From Psychrobacter pasteurii (lineage in GTDB: Bacteria; Pseudomonadota; Gammaproteobacteria; Pseudomonadales; Moraxellaceae), in the NCBI RefSeq assembly GCF_900162815.1, contig NZ_FUGD01000122.1:1-33311 (forward strand): DNA of 33,311 nt, read 5' to 3'. This document shows, piece after piece, positions 32,760 to 33,311 of this stretch. The number at the start of each line of letters is the position of its first letter. Position 1 is the first letter of the stretch. A program made the translations under genes and the position numbers. Under the pieces are notes generated by a model, which did not search any database, was not told where the DNA came from, and was given only the letters and a program-made list of their open reading frames with translations.

Positions 32760-33311
32760 TCACCTATTGCCGTAAAACCAACCACTTCAGGGAGTGGATA
32801 TAAGGCGACATATAGTGTCGTGAGTAGTGTTTAAAAGGTTGTAAGTTGAAATTAACCTCGGCATACTAATTATATGAAAACCCTCAAGCTACGCATTAAA
32901 GACAAACACATAAAAGAGCTGAATCAGCTAAGCGGTTCGGTGAACTTCGTGTGGAACTATGTCAATGCGCTGTGCTTTGAGCATTTTAAACGTACTGGTA
33001 AGTTTTTTAGTGCTTATGATCTAAGTGAGTACACCAAAGGAAGCGGTGAGTATTTAGGATTACACAGTCAAACCTTACAGGCTATCAATGAGACACACGC
33101 TAAATCACGTAAACAATTTAAAAAAGCCAAACTTAGCTGGCGCAGCAACCGTCCTGATGCCAAACGAAAATCACTGGGTTGGATACCTTTTAAGAAATCG
33201 GCTATCAAATACCTAAGCACAAGACAAACAGGCAAAAAAGCACTTAAATCAACAATTCAGCTATCACTTTCTAAAGGTCAAAAGCTTATTATAGATGTAT
33301 TCGATAGTTAC
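32760..33311 (+). mobile_element. IS200/IS605-type (IS1341-like) element, left part
   Basis: The last 550 bases contain the start of a tnpB gene preceded by hairpin-rich sequence as at the left end of IS200/IS605 elements. One hairpin is CCACT...AGTGG at 32782-32797, the other CGACA-TATAG-TGTCG at 32806-32820. No tnpA gene is seen on the left. The exact left boundary is not determined, and the right end lies beyond the window. Confidence 0.7.
32874..33311 (+). CDS. tnpB: TnpB/OrfB-family RNA-guided nuclease of IS200/IS605, 5' part
   Basis: From an ATG at 32874 an open frame of 146 codons runs without a stop to the window edge. It starts MKTLKLRIKDKH and contains VNFVWNYVNAL, the segment FKRTGKFFSAYDLSEYTKG, LGLHSQTLQAI, SRKQFKKAKLSWR, a highly basic stretch, and SLGWIPFKKSAIKY. 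These are N-terminal features of OrfB/TnpB. TnpB is an RNA-guided DNA nuclease of the RuvC type, ancestral to Cas12; the RuvC and zinc-ribbon parts are beyond the window. The guide RNA is normally encoded at the right end, also not visible. Whether the gene is intact is unknown. No strong ribosome-binding site is seen. Confidence 0.88.
   Translation, partial: MKTLKLRIKDKHIKELNQLSGSVNFVWNYVNALCFEHFKRTGKFFSAYDLSEYTKGSGEYLGLHSQTLQAINETHAKSRKQFKKAKLSWRSNRPDAKRKSLGWIPFKKSAIKYLSTRQTGKKALKSTIQLSLSKGQKLIIDVFDSY

Overview
The window looks like chromosomal DNA of a Moraxellaceae gammaproteobacterium, most likely Psychrobacter. This is inferred from moderate-to-low G+C, AT-rich spacers, gammaproteobacterial housekeeping proteins (ParE, EttA, RNase R, PrlC, ArgA, AhpF), and a protein resembling Balon, the ribosome-hibernation factor first described in Psychrobacter. 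It begins inside the 3' end of a 5S rRNA gene, so an rRNA operon lies just to the left. It ends inside the 5' part of a TnpB-type IS200/IS605 gene.

Left part (1-6600): 5S rRNA end and terminator, a DUF1289 gene, then yqiA-parE-lysophospholipid acyltransferase on the plus strand. These are followed by an oddly degenerate SDR-family gene and a CmpX-like repeat-built membrane protein, both on the minus strand. Middle left (6600-15500): an FKBP-type lipoprotein isomerase, argA, a small secreted protein, a patatin-like lipoprotein overlapping corC, a divergent DUF4105 membrane protein, a YdjM-like membrane hydrolase, phhB and a YjdJ-type acetyltransferase.

Middle right (15500-25700) is rich in translation and RNA/protein turnover: ettA (ABC-F translational throttle), prlC with a yheV zinc-ribbon gene, the Balon-like factor at 20488-21600 with its own long leader and terminator, an EEP-family hydrolase, rnr (RNase R, cold and stress associated) and ydcH. 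The Balon-like factor, EttA and RNase R act on translation or RNA under stress, but they sit in separate transcription units and nothing shows them to be one operon.

Right part (25700-33311) has a redox and sulfur flavour: an ahpF gene without an adjacent ahpC, two collinear DUF442/TIGR01244 sulfurtransferase-like paralogues, a SulP anion transporter, a divergent thioredoxin-2 with an unusual CQPC active site, anmK, and the truncated TnpB gene with a hairpin-bearing upstream region. Most genes are closed by strong intrinsic terminators, several of them near-perfect palindromes between convergent genes. I saw no tRNA, CRISPR array, prophage or intact integrase. The strongest candidate for an exciting system is the Balon-like ribosome hibernation factor.
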